The notes below the pieces were generated by a model, which saw only the letters and a program-made list of their open reading frames with translations, was not told the DNA's origin and did no database searches. Below, in pieces: positions 40,647-49,079 of a DNA stretch of 56,150 nt (positions are counted from its first letter, which is position 1; every line of letters begins with the position of its first letter). The position numbers and the translations under genes were made by a program. The stretch lies in IMG/VR virus record IMGVR_UViG_3300044858_006017, positions 1 to 56,150 of that record; one strand, written 5' to 3'. Source of the DNA: a virus.

Positions 40647-41083
40647 TTTTCAAACCGGGTGATAAAGTTTACAGCTATAGGCATGGCATTGTAACTCTTG
40701 TAGAAGTAGAGGATGCACTTACGTCTGAATTCTCTATAGGGATACAGACCGAGATAGGAATTGAAGGACATACGGCCGAGGGAAGATGTCTAACAATAGA
40801 CAAATTTCCATCCATCATTACCCTTGAATTTGCTGAAAAAAGGGGTTTAGTACAAAAAAGAAATGTGAGACATACGCGACGGCATGCGTACATAGACAAA
40901 AGAGATGACTCATTTCACATTACCACCAATTCGTATGGTAGATGGGCGGATAAATGGGATGATTATGACTATCCAGAGCCGGATTATTTAGAGTTTATGT
41001 ATTACGTGGACGGCCAAGGTAATAGATGTAAGTGGCCAGAAGATACCTTTGAATGGGAGGAGACTTTAAGGGTGCAAAGGTGA
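40643..41083 (+). CDS. Hypothetical protein, three-copy family member
   Basis: This 146-residue tandem paralogue of the preceding product shares the FKPGDKVYSY start, YPSIITLEFAEKRGLV in the middle and a Trp/acidic end (FEWEE). The LNECPPP segment is altered (NRCKWPED). The start at 40643 overlaps the upstream stop and follows GGAGG. Confidence 0.7.
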   Translation: MIFKPGDKVYSYRHGIVTLVEVEDALTSEFSIGIQTEIGIEGHTAEGRCLTIDKFPSIITLEFAEKRGLVQKRNVRHTRRHAYIDKRDDSFHITTNSYGRWADKWDDYDYPEPDYLEFMYYVDGQGNRCKWPEDTFEWEETLRVQR

Positions 41084-41131
41084 AACCGATTTAGAGTATA
41101 AAAACATCCGCGTTGTTATGGGGTTTGACTC

Positions 41132-41302
41132 ATGAATGAAGAATTAAAAAGGCAAATTGAGATACTACAACGGCAGGTCGTTCTACTGAGGTGCATTTTG
41201 CAGTCAGTGTGCCCGGCCAATAACAAGTATATAAACGAATGCTTAAAACAATTACGTGACCTAAGTTTACAACAGGCGCGTGACTTAGGGGGCTCTGTAT
41301 GA
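41132..41302 (+). CDS. Small coiled-coil hypothetical protein, 56 residues
   Basis: Open from ATG 41132 to TGA 41300-41302, overlapping the next start by four bases. The product is a leucine-rich coiled coil with two Cys (ELKRQIEILQRQVVLLRC). No good ribosome site is visible, so support rests on the overlap and composition. The 48 bases before it contain nothing clear. Confidence 0.4.
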   Translation: MNEELKRQIEILQRQVVLLRCILQSVCPANNKYINECLKQLRDLSLQQARDLGGSV

Positions 41303-41508
41303 AAGATTATCAAATAAAGAAATGGCTGGGTGAGTGGTGGTTGATCGGGGTTAGGGCAAAGAAGCCGACGATTAAGTTGAAAGATTTATCCGGGCTGTGC
41401 AGTGACCTCGGGCTCGATTTACGGGAAGCCGATAATTGGTTCCTTGAGTTGTTGAAAGAAGCTAAAATAGACGCATCTTTAGGAGAGAATGAAATTAAAT
41501 GGGACTGA
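41299..41508 (+). CDS. Small hypothetical protein
   Basis: This 69-residue protein is helical with many Trp in the first half (KKWLGEWWLIG) and an acidic second half. It overlaps the next gene by ten bases. Unknown function. Confidence 0.5.
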   Translation: MKDYQIKKWLGEWWLIGVRAKKPTIKLKDLSGLCSDLGLDLREADNWFLELLKEAKIDASLGENEIKWD

Positions 41509-41711
41509 TAACGTTGATTGTTGATACAGATGCGGTGGAGGATACCCGTAAGTTTTTTTCTGCAGTATTGGAAGGCAGTCATTTAGTCAGTTTGCATTTA
41601 GGGGACTACAATAAAACGCTCGGGGAGATTGAACAAGCGTGCGCGACAAAAAAGAATCCCAAGAAGACCATCGAACAAATACTTATTAATAGGAGTAAAC
41701 AAAATGAGTGA
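41499..41711 (+). CDS. Small hypothetical protein
   Basis: This 70-residue protein follows AGGAGAG at a somewhat long distance. It overlaps the following gene by eight bases. No family is recognised. Confidence 0.5.
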   Translation: MGLITLIVDTDAVEDTRKFFSAVLEGSHLVSLHLGDYNKTLGEIEQACATKKNPKKTIEQILINRSKQNE

Positions 41712-41919
41712 AAAGAGAAAAATAGTGGCGGAATTACCGGTTACAGGGATGGTGGTTTACGAGATTACTGCGCCTGATAATTGGGACGATCAGACAGAAA
41801 AAGAAAAGAGAGATTATTTTATAAAGAAAGCCCGCCCATTTTGGACTGAATCCCTTGAATACAGTGTTGATATTGATGAGTGGTCTATCAAAACAATTGT
41901 TTTCGAGGAGGAAAAATGA
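41704..41919 (+). CDS. Small hypothetical protein upstream of thymidylate synthase
   Basis: This 71-residue protein starts at 41704 after AGGAG; an earlier frame start at 41629 is not supported. It is predicted to form a small alpha/beta domain with an acidic end. ATGA overlap with thymidylate synthase couples the two. Confidence 0.6.
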   Translation: MSEKRKIVAELPVTGMVVYEITAPDNWDDQTEKEKRDYFIKKARPFWTESLEYSVDIDEWSIKTIVFEEEK

Positions 41920-42749
41920 GAACACAGGCAGATTACGAATATTGGCGGCTGATTGCCGAGACGATTGAAGACGGTGAAAAACTAACCACACGGAACCACG
42001 AGGTATTCCGTCAATGTGCACCAACACCCTCTATTTTCCACTCATTTCCATTGGTGACACTCAAAAAGACTGCGGTTAAGAAAGCGTTGCGCGAGATGGA
42101 ATGGTTCTTGTCTGGGAATAACAAGTGCCCAGACGAACTAAAGGATTGGTGGGCCGGACAACTTGACCCATCAGGGCGTCATTGGAGAGGGTATGCCGAC
42201 CAGTTAAGGTATTCGACTTCTGGTGATGACGCGTTTGACCAAATCGAATATATCCTTGATGGGATTAAAAATTCACCAAACTCCCGCAGACTTTGCATCT
42301 CCACGTGGAATACAGGTGATATGGCGAACATAACGAGATTCAATAATAATCCCAAAACACCCTCAAATTGCCATCTAAGTTTCGTGCAGTTTTTTGTGAG
42401 CGAGGACCAATTGAATATGTGGCAGTACCAGAGATCAGGGGACCTACTTTTGGGTGTCTGTCACAACTGGGCTCAACATTATGGCCTACTTACATACTTG
42501 GCACACAGAACGGGGTTGAAAGTTGGGTGGTATCAATGGCAAGGTGGTGATATTCATGTCTATAACGAACCGAGCCATATTGAATGTGCCGAAGCTATCA
42601 TTAACACGGGGAGTGAGAGTTTTGATGCGGTTCCACGGCTGATTTATACCCCGACAAGTGAAGAATTTTTAGCGAAGGATTTTAGCGTCGAGTGGGACGG
42701 TGTGGACATTCCAGAACCTGTAACAACGATAAGGCCGAAATTGCTTTAG
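41916..42749 (+). CDS. thyA: Thymidylate synthase
   Basis: This 277-residue enzyme of the ThyA type has FLSGNNKCPDEL, HWRGYADQLR, SRRLCISTWN, the catalytic Cys152 in PSNCHLSF, the phosphate-binding YQRSGD near 171-176 and the base-recognising Asn184. It converts dUMP to dTMP. Two usually fixed places differ: NCH instead of PCH at the catalytic Cys, and GVCHN instead of GLPFN before the Asn. The retained Asn favours uracil over cytosine as substrate. A hydroxymethylating variant cannot be excluded. Confidence 0.85.
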   Translation: MRTQADYEYWRLIAETIEDGEKLTTRNHEVFRQCAPTPSIFHSFPLVTLKKTAVKKALREMEWFLSGNNKCPDELKDWWAGQLDPSGRHWRGYADQLRYSTSGDDAFDQIEYILDGIKNSPNSRRLCISTWNTGDMANITRFNNNPKTPSNCHLSFVQFFVSEDQLNMWQYQRSGDLLLGVCHNWAQHYGLLTYLAHRTGLKVGWYQWQGGDIHVYNEPSHIECAEAIINTGSESFDAVPRLIYTPTSEEFLAKDFSVEWDGVDIPEPVTTIRPKLL

Positions 42750-42762
42750 AAATTTCCCGAAA

Positions 42763-42972
42763 TTACTTTAAGCCCATCCACCCAAACACTTTTTCCTTAT
42801 ATTCCTTAGATTCAATCTGCTTTTTCCGGGCTTCCTGAGCTGCCCTATACAGCCCTTCCAACAGCCCCACGTCTTTGGGGTTGACTGTGCAGTGGTTGCT
42901 AATCACCCCCTCACACGAGCCGTCACCGGATAGTTTTTTAAGTTGGGCGTTCCATTGTTCGTTATTGGTCAT
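42763..42972 (-). CDS. Small hypothetical protein at the end of the portal operon
   Basis: This 69-residue charged helical protein is preceded by GGAG. It converges on the thymidylate synthase gene, 13 bases away; a six-pair hairpin AATTTC/GAAATT lies between but has no T run. Unknown function. Confidence 0.55.
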   Translation of the reverse strand: MTNNEQWNAQLKKLSGDGSCEGVISNHCTVNPKDVGLLEGLYRAAQEARKKQIESKEYKEKVFGWMGLK

Positions 42973-42984
42973 TTATTCTCCAAA

Positions 42985-44166
42985 TTAAACACTCGTTCCT
43001 ATACAGACCCAACCACCGTTTGCCGATGAGTATATAAAAGTTGCGCACGGAATACGTCCAGAACCTCCCGTAAGGGTTAACGCTGAACCTGAGCCGATAA
43101 GAATTACCTGAAAACCCCCGGTATTGTTATTTATAGTCATAGTACTTGAACCCGCAGCATACATTATCACCACAATTTGCCCGTTGACCCCGTTTTGAAA
43201 TCCATTTAGGGTTGTGCCGGTCGCCGTGAATGTTATTAGCGTTTTGTTTGCAACGTCCAATCCATTATAGGTTCCACTGCTGCTTACCGTTGCTACCCCG
43301 TTCAATGCGATTGCACCGTTAACTGTCGCTGTGGCGCCGGAACTCGGCCCCAACGTCCACACACCCGCATCAGTAACTGAACCAATCTCTGTTCCGCTCG
43401 AATTGTTAAACCCTAGCCCGCTCGTTCCGCCTCTGAGCCTAAGCACGTTTGATGCAACATACATCGTGTTATTGGCGGCAGTCCCACCCGTAGCCGTGTA
43501 GGAAGCTGCGCTCATGTTGTTGGAGTCATCGATGGTTGCACCGCTGTTCTGCACCCCCTTCCCAGTAGTCCCATCAAATCGTGCGATGGCGTTGTCGGTT
43601 GCGGAGGCTGGACCGACCACTAAATCCGTTTCGAGCTTGGTGCCATCTTGTAAAAGTTTTCCTGTGGTGCCGTTATAGACCGCCACACGCCCACTTGTAG
43701 CAGAGGCTGGGCCACCTATCATATTAGGAACATACCCACCGATTACTTTCCAATCTCCAGCCGAACTGGAATACTGGAGAACCAGACATTCTCTGTTTAA
43801 TCTGATCACCTTGGTCAGAGATCCTTCGATCGTCTCAGAGCCATTGGCATCGATGGTGATATTGTTGGTGGAGGCATCACCCTTACCGTCTACGATGATG
43901 AAGATTTGCTTATCTGCCCCCGCAGGAAGGTTTACCGTGGATGCACCTGGCCCCGTCAAATCGACAATGATAGTGCAATCAGTAGAAGCTGAAACCGTCA
44001 CAGGGGTTGTAGTGGCTTTACGGACGGCTTGTTTTAGAAAAATATTAGTAGCGGCTTTATCAGCAAGGTCTTGTAAATACTGGGATAATTGCGTTTCCCA
44101 TCCAGACTCCGATCTCGTGTTAGGGATAGAATAAACAGTTCCTGCGAAAGTTTTATTAACACTCAT
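42985..44166 (-). CDS. Tail fibre/spike-like protein with sequence repeats
   Basis: This 393-residue protein is rich in Gly, Thr, Ser and Asn. Two units of GPASATxxxxARFDGTTGKxxQ type (about residues 152-175 and 184-210) and long beta-helical-looking stretches are typical of receptor-binding fibres. The N-terminal 60 residues may attach to the tail. GGAA precedes the ATG. The catalytic residues of a depolymerase are not apparent. Confidence 0.6.
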   Translation of the reverse strand: MSVNKTFAGTVYSIPNTRSESGWETQLSQYLQDLADKAATNIFLKQAVRKATTTPVTVSASTDCTIIVDLTGPGASTVNLPAGADKQIFIIVDGKGDASTNNITIDANGSETIEGSLTKVIRLNRECLVLQYSSSAGDWKVIGGYVPNMIGGPASATSGRVAVYNGTTGKLLQDGTKLETDLVVGPASATDNAIARFDGTTGKGVQNSGATIDDSNNMSAASYTATGGTAANNTMYVASNVLRLRGGTSGLGFNNSSGTEIGSVTDAGVWTLGPSSGATATVNGAIALNGVATVSSSGTYNGLDVANKTLITFTATGTTLNGFQNGVNGQIVVIMYAAGSSTMTINNNTGGFQVILIGSGSALTLTGGSGRIPCATFIYSSANGGWVCIGTSV

Positions 44167-44168
44167 TA

Positions 44169-44510
44169 TTAAGTTCCTTTTCCTACAACATAAGCGTTAA
44201 GTGTTCCAGTCCCCGCACTGTTTGTAGCTGTAAAACGCAAGAACTTATAAGGAAAAGCTTGAAAAACTGCAATACCGTTGCCGCCGTTTGATGTAGAGAT
44301 AGTAGGAAGAGTAACTGTATACGTCGACCACGTAGAGTCATCATTTGAAACCTGGCAGGCCAATACGGAAGACACACTGCTTCCAGTCCAAATAAATTGA
44401 ACCGATAGATTGTCTACAGAAGTACAGTCTACAGGTGTAGAGGTTATGACAGAGGTGCCAGTCATAACTCCGTTTGAAATAACACGGGATCTTAAAAATT
44501 GTTTACTCAT
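44169..44510 (-). CDS. Virion protein, beta-sandwich-like
   Basis: This 113-residue protein shows alternating hydrophobic strands with QFIWTGSS, ACQVSNDDSTWSTY and YKFLRFTATNSAGTGTLNAYVVGKG, a common layout for small phage head or tail decoration proteins. It resembles the product of 25414-25755. AAAGGG precedes the ATG; its start overlaps the nuclease gene upstream by four bases. Confidence 0.55.
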   Translation of the reverse strand: MSKQFLRSRVISNGVMTGTSVITSTPVDCTSVDNLSVQFIWTGSSVSSVLACQVSNDDSTWSTYTVTLPTISTSNGGNGIAVFQAFPYKFLRFTATNSAGTGTLNAYVVGKGT

Positions 44511-45247
44511 CGTGAAGCCCTTTCTATTATGTTATCCGAATCTATTGAAAATTCAAGTAAAGCTTTTTGATAAACTTCCGAAGCTTCTTCTTTGGTTTTA
44601 AAATAGCCTAAGTATTTATCACGCCCTTTAATTTTAATACGCGCCATCCATTTCTGTTTAGTTTTACAGAAAGTATACCCTTTTGTCCCTACTTTACGTA
44701 TAGATATACCTTTATTCCAGGCAATCCTTCCTTTTGATGCTTCTCCGATTTTTCTTTTGGTTTCATCAGAATGGGTTCGACCTCTTTGAGCAGCAGCTAT
44801 TCGCTCTTTTGCTTCAATTGAAAGAGGAGGGGGTTTTTTACCTTTATGTACTATACCTAATTTCATGCGATGTTCCAAGGTTCTTTCTGGCCGTTTTATA
44901 CCAACGGCCCCCTCACCTCCGTCAGTGAGATTTACTAAACACCCGCCTTTTGAGTCTCTTCGTCCATATAAGGCAATCCACTCTTTTTCCATCTTACACG
45001 CAGAAAACCACCCTAAATTTTTAGCCCAGATTTTAACTTCAGGTTTACCCAAAACGCAATGTTTTGATACGTAGCGGTACCAAAACCCACTTCTTCTGCC
45101 TTTTTCAAACTGATAGGGGCGTTTTTCGTTACCTATACCGATATAAAAAACCTGCCCGGAATCTGCATAATGGGCGTATACCACATATTTTAAGTGCTTG
45201 ATATTAGGTACTCCGTTATCTTGAATTTCTGTCAAGGGTTTAGCCAT
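44507..45247 (-). CDS. GIY-YIG-like homing endonuclease with NUMOD3 and AP2-type modules
   Basis: This 246-residue protein starts with YVVYAHYADSGQVFYIGIG, a divergent GIY-YIG motif, followed by conserved Arg/Lys and Glu (EKEWIALYG). NUMOD3-like (HSDETKRKIGEASKG) and AP2-type (GYTFCKTKQKWMARIK ... KYLGYFKTKEEASEVY) DNA-binding modules follow. The AP2 part is close to that of the nuclease at 23967-24731, showing shared origin. It is wedged between portal and small virion genes. No sigma-28-type promoter is seen here, unlike the other copy. Confidence 0.75.
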   Translation of the reverse strand: MAKPLTEIQDNGVPNIKHLKYVVYAHYADSGQVFYIGIGNEKRPYQFEKGRRSGFWYRYVSKHCVLGKPEVKIWAKNLGWFSACKMEKEWIALYGRRDSKGGCLVNLTDGGEGAVGIKRPERTLEHRMKLGIVHKGKKPPPLSIEAKERIAAAQRGRTHSDETKRKIGEASKGRIAWNKGISIRKVGTKGYTFCKTKQKWMARIKIKGRDKYLGYFKTKEEASEVYQKALLEFSIDSDNIIERASR

Positions 45248-45250
45248 AAC

Positions 45251-47146
45251 TTAAACTCCTTGAGGTTGTAAAGGCATTAAATCACTTTGGGGTAATGGTG
45301 CAGGGACAGCTAACGGGGGAGGGGCAGGCTGCTGCCCTACCGGAACCGTAGCCATTGTTGGTTTATCAATGTTAGAAAGTTCATGACAATCGTCAATAAA
45401 CCTCCTTAAAAGCTCTAATCTGTTCTCAGGAACCTTAGTAGTTCTTGCTTTTTGGTAGTAGGATTGAGCCATTTGAATAGCTAATTCCAAGTTTTGATAA
45501 GGCTCTGGGGTATCATAGACACCGTCATTTATAATGTTTTCAATAGTGTTCCTAACATCATCAACTTGGGCATTAGCGAGCCCAACGGCCTGCTCAAGGT
45601 CAGGGTAGTCCAAGAGAGATAGCCCAGCCTCACGCGATAACATCCCACCTTGAACGAGCTCTTGGACAGCTTGGAGCTTGCCTACAGGAGTAGTGGGAAG
45701 CAATGATGTGGGGAACACTCTCAAAAGGAATTTATCCTCCTCATAATTAACATCCTTCCATTCAATAGTTTCCATGTATTTATTAGAAGAGACTTTTACA
45801 GATAAGTCCTTATTCTTCGTATAAAGTTCATCAGAAAAGCTACAGACCATTTTAGCAATACTCATGAAAAAGGCCTCATAACGTTGAGCCACAAGAGCAA
45901 ACCGTTCGGTTTCAATGTCCTGATATTCACGGATTGCTACACCGGAGTCTAAACCAGATGGTTTTTTAGAAGATGCTGACAACTGAGATATTCCAGAGAT
46001 TTCATAGGCTTTGTTGTAAAGACGGTCAAGGTGCATATAAGCATCCGCATTCATTCCTTGAGCTGTTTCAAAGCTTGGCTTGGTTCCAGTGTATTTTACC
46101 ACCGAGCCAATCTCGTTTGATATGTGGTCAGTGTTAACCTTCGAGCCATTTTCAACAAAAACTCTTGGGATAGCTACTAAGTCATTGGCCCTTTGGATAC
46201 TCATTAAAAGTTTGTTAATAGCAATCTGGATTCCTACTAAGTCTTCACATAGACCTTGACCATAGAATCCTAACATCTTTTCCGACCAACGGAAAAACAC
46301 GAAAGGTAGATAGTCTTTGATGTAAGGTTCGGAGAACAGTGTAGCATTGCAAACACTTATCACATGTTTACCGTCAGAGCTGTTTTTGGATGAGGGGAGA
46401 TGCCAAGATTCGACCACGGCTACCATGTTTGTGCTCATCCTAGAGCCTGCGAAACTCTCCCCCGGCTTCCCGGGAGGGGTTTCTAGGAGCTTTCCAGCCT
46501 GTGCAGGGTAAAGTTCCATTAAGACATGCCGATCAACATATTTTATCTGGTGAATTTGGCGAGGAGATCCATAAATAGCTTCTTTTTGGTCAACTATGAG
46601 CTCCATAGGAAGCACTCGTTCAACGAAAACCGAGCCATTATCCTCATCTACACCTACTTTTACCGCGCCAATACCTGTAATACAGGAATCAACAAAGCAT
46701 TTTTGCCCTATCTCGTAGACATTGTTCTGGTCAAAGAACCCGTCGCAGTATTTGGTTAAGTTTTTTGCAGCTTTACTTAAGGTAAAATCTCCCCCAGAGG
46801 TCAGGAAATAGGCTCTTGGGCGACTTTTAGCTATCTTGGCTGCAGCAGAATCAATGCAGGATTTAATTACATTTAAAGTTAGCCTGTTGGAGTTGAGTAG
46901 ATGAGGGGAAGCACTCTGGGTGAACTGATAAAGCCCAAAACCAATGAAATCTTGGTTAGAGTATAGTCTAGCAAACTTGATAAAGTTTGAATAAAGAGAT
47001 GCGTTATCTTTATTTATCAGGTCGATAACCGCAAAAATAGATTCAAAGCTTTTAGAGTCTTCTAGACGCCACCAAGTTCGATCGTATTCCTCAATGGTCT
47101 GATATTTTTGATACATTTTAAATTTCATTACTGGTCTTTCGCTCAT
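45251..47146 (-). CDS. Portal protein
   Basis: This 631-residue protein is likely the dodecameric portal through which DNA enters the head. Length and features fit podovirus portals: RLTLNVIKSCIDSAAAKIAKSRPRA near 90, FSEPYIKDYLPFVFFRW and GLCEDLVGIQIAINKLLMSIQRAND in the centre, and a Pro-rich end. It starts in an ATGA overlap with the small gene upstream. It is transcribed away from the tail genes and lies far from terminase and capsid genes. Confidence 0.8.
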   Translation of the reverse strand: MSERPVMKFKMYQKYQTIEEYDRTWWRLEDSKSFESIFAVIDLINKDNASLYSNFIKFARLYSNQDFIGFGLYQFTQSASPHLLNSNRLTLNVIKSCIDSAAAKIAKSRPRAYFLTSGGDFTLSKAAKNLTKYCDGFFDQNNVYEIGQKCFVDSCITGIGAVKVGVDEDNGSVFVERVLPMELIVDQKEAIYGSPRQIHQIKYVDRHVLMELYPAQAGKLLETPPGKPGESFAGSRMSTNMVAVVESWHLPSSKNSSDGKHVISVCNATLFSEPYIKDYLPFVFFRWSEKMLGFYGQGLCEDLVGIQIAINKLLMSIQRANDLVAIPRVFVENGSKVNTDHISNEIGSVVKYTGTKPSFETAQGMNADAYMHLDRLYNKAYEISGISQLSASSKKPSGLDSGVAIREYQDIETERFALVAQRYEAFFMSIAKMVCSFSDELYTKNKDLSVKVSSNKYMETIEWKDVNYEEDKFLLRVFPTSLLPTTPVGKLQAVQELVQGGMLSREAGLSLLDYPDLEQAVGLANAQVDDVRNTIENIINDGVYDTPEPYQNLELAIQMAQSYYQKARTTKVPENRLELLRRFIDDCHELSNIDKPTMATVPVGQQPAPPPLAVPAPLPQSDLMPLQPQGV

Positions 47147-47337
47147 GATTGGCTACTCCAGTAAAGTTCTAAGTCTTCATCTACTACTTTTTGTTCGGGA
47201 AATGATGTCACTAGCTCCCCTTGCTCTTCTCTAAAGACTAGATGTAAATCCCCATGTTTGAAGACTGACACCCTGTTTTTGTTACATATTTTAAGTAGCT
47301 CATCGAACTTTTCTAAAGAGTCAACTAAATTTAGCAT
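47143..47337 (-). CDS. Small hypothetical protein before portal
   Basis: This 64-residue acidic protein is of unknown function and is the first gene of the portal operon. AAGGGG precedes the ATG, and its stop overlaps the portal start. Confidence 0.55.
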   Translation of the reverse strand: MLNLVDSLEKFDELLKICNKNRVSVFKHGDLHLVFREEQGELVTSFPEQKVVDEDLELYWSSQS

Positions 47338-47344
47338 TTATACC

Positions 47345-47400
47345 CCTTGATTTTTTACATCACTTTATGTATATACGTAACTTGAGCCTAAAAATCAAGG
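47345..47400. promoter_or_regulatory. Symmetric bidirectional sigma-70-type promoter
   Basis: One self-complementary -10 box TATATA (47370-47375) serves both strands. On the plus strand TTGATT lies at 47347-47352 with 17 bases between; on the minus strand TTGATT lies at 47398-47393, again with 17 bases. The outer ten bases CCTTGATTTT/AAAATCAAGG form an exact inverted repeat. It should fire the portal operon leftward and the tail operon rightward from one site. Confidence 0.75.
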
Positions 47401-47407
47401 AGTAAAA

Positions 47408-47818
47408 ATGGCTAAGTTTACACACCACCCCGTTAAAGCCCACGAAAAAGAAACTGTTCATTTGTATTTTCAGTTGGATATTGGAGCCTCTGGAGCAGTT
47501 TCCGCTTTTACTGGGGGAACAAAGCTTTCTGCAGTCAAAGAGGCAACCGCAGGACAGTACACCTTAACCCTCGACCAAAAATTTCATAAAGTATTGATGG
47601 TCAATGCCACCCCTGTTAAGTCAACCGCTACTACAGTAGGACAAGTTCAAGTTCTTGCCACCCCCAGTACTTTCCAGGCTTCGTTTAGAACAACTCCAGC
47701 TATCGTTATTCAATGTCTGGACTTTGCTGGCGCGGCTGTAAACCCTGCTTCCGGTGAATCCTTTTGGATTGAAGTAGTTGTGAGAAATACGGCTGTTGGG
47801 ACAAGACCAGGAGGTTAA
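47408..47818 (+). CDS. Virion structural protein
   Basis: This 136-residue beta-rich protein has a central motif with VLATPSTFQASFRT and IQCLDFAGAAVNPASGESFWIEVVV. It is the first gene of the tail operon. It is likely a small decoration or connector protein; no firm family is assigned. AAGGAG precedes the ATG, itself part of the symmetric promoter. Confidence 0.6.
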   Translation: MAKFTHHPVKAHEKETVHLYFQLDIGASGAVSAFTGGTKLSAVKEATAGQYTLTLDQKFHKVLMVNATPVKSTATTVGQVQVLATPSTFQASFRTTPAIVIQCLDFAGAAVNPASGESFWIEVVVRNTAVGTRPGG

Positions 47819-47819
47819 T

Positions 47820-48086
47820 ATGTTACCCCAAATGAAGAAAAAAGGGGTAGCCATGATTGTGGCTTCCCTTAAAAACGGTGGAGGAGAGGGCCAGGAATCA
47901 AAAGAGTCCTCCTCCAATGATAGTTGGAAAACGGAAGTGGGTGAAAAAAGCTCCGAGCTTTACGAATTAAAACGTGAAAAGAGACTCCTTCTTGCCGAAG
48001 GTGTTCTTGAAGCAGTTAGGACTAAAGATGCAGAGGCCTTGGCTGATGCTTTAGAATGGTTTTTTGAGTGCTGTGAGGAAGAATAA
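47820..48086 (+). CDS. Hypothetical protein in the tail operon
   Basis: This 88-residue protein starts at 47820 after AGGAGG. It has a basic N-terminus, a Gly/Ser linker, then a helical part (AEGVLEAVRTKDAEALADALEWFFECCEEE) resembling small phage proteins encoded near head-tail connectors. It may be a chaperone or an adaptor; its role is unproven. Confidence 0.55.
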   Translation: MLPQMKKKGVAMIVASLKNGGGEGQESKESSSNDSWKTEVGEKSSELYELKREKRLLLAEGVLEAVRTKDAEALADALEWFFECCEEE

Positions 48087-48088
48087 AA

Positions 48089-48763
48089 ATGGCTGTAACA
48101 CTTGCGAGCTTAATTACCCAAACACGTCAACGAGCTGATATTGAAAGCTCTCAAGTTGTTACTGATTCCGAATTAACTGGGTATATAAACTCTTCTATAA
48201 AAGAACTTTATGATATTTTAGTTTCTACCTACGAAGACTACTACCTATCCGAAACAACTGCTACAGTTACTACAGGCGATTCTATTACACTACCTACTGA
48301 TTTCTATAAACTTAGAGGATTAGATTATGCGGAAGGATCTGTTTATTACCCTGTCCTCCCGTTTAAATTCAGCCAAAGAAATCAACAAAATGTTGAACTG
48401 TTTTCCGCAACCCCCGCTGTAAAATCCCGCTACAGAGTTCAAGGGAGTGTTATTAAACTTGTCCCTGCCGCAGCAGCTGCGGGAACCTACCGTGTATGGT
48501 ATATCCCACGAGCCGCCGAACTGTCTTTAACCACCGATACCTTTGATGGGATAAACGGTTGGGAAGAGTTTGTTATAGTAGATGCGGCTATAAAATGTAT
48601 GATTAAACAAGAATTAGGAACACAGGAACTGGAAAAACAAAAAAAGGACTTAATACGTAGAATTGAAGCAATGGCCCCTAATAGGGATGCGGATGCACCA
48701 GCATGTATAAAAGACAACGATGAGCATATGTACTCCTTTCTGGATAGGCGAAGATGGCTGTAA
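48089..48763 (+). CDS. Head-tail adaptor protein
   Basis: This 224-residue protein starts TLASLITQTRQRADIESSQVVTDSELTGYINSSIKELYDI, followed by a strand-rich part (DSITLPTDFYKLRGL) and an ending of long helices. This pattern is widespread in podovirus adaptors (gp4-type connectors) that join portal to tail. Position after the portal operon supports it. Confidence 0.65.
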   Translation: MAVTLASLITQTRQRADIESSQVVTDSELTGYINSSIKELYDILVSTYEDYYLSETTATVTTGDSITLPTDFYKLRGLDYAEGSVYYPVLPFKFSQRNQQNVELFSATPAVKSRYRVQGSVIKLVPAAAAAGTYRVWYIPRAAELSLTTDTFDGINGWEEFVIVDAAIKCMIKQELGTQELEKQKKDLIRRIEAMAPNRDADAPACIKDNDEHMYSFLDRRRWL

Positions 48764-49071
48764 TACCGTTTCGTAAAGTCCATTTTAATGACACCGCTTT
48801 AATGCTTATGCAAGATGCAATAAGCCAGTCTATTGGTGCTTTAAATCAGAATGAAATTTTAAACTCAATCATAATAAAAGATATAGTAGTAACAGCCGGA
48901 ACCCCTAAGCAAATATCTCATTCTTTAGGGAGAGATTATATTGGATGGTCGGTTATTCGTAAAAATGCTGCATCAGATATATATGAAGCTTCCACTACAA
49001 ATCCCGCTCCAAATAGGTTATTATACCTAAGTGCCTCGAATGATGTGACTATAACAATTCTAGTATTTTAG
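48754..49071 (+). CDS. Tail-associated structural protein
   Basis: This 105-residue protein overlaps the adaptor gene by ten bases. The C-terminal half (GTPKQISHSLGRDYIGWSVIRKN ... LLYLSASNDVTITILVF) matches a short beta-sandwich module often found in phage tail proteins. Exact role is unknown. Confidence 0.6.
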   Translation: MAVIPFRKVHFNDTALMLMQDAISQSIGALNQNEILNSIIIKDIVVTAGTPKQISHSLGRDYIGWSVIRKNAASDIYEASTTNPAPNRLLYLSASNDVTITILVF

Positions 49072-49079
49072 GAGATTTT

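Noticed and set aside
41070-41110. TAAGGGTG...CCGATTTA after the third family member
   Set aside because: Box quality is low and spacing is 10; not counted among the sigma-28-type sites.
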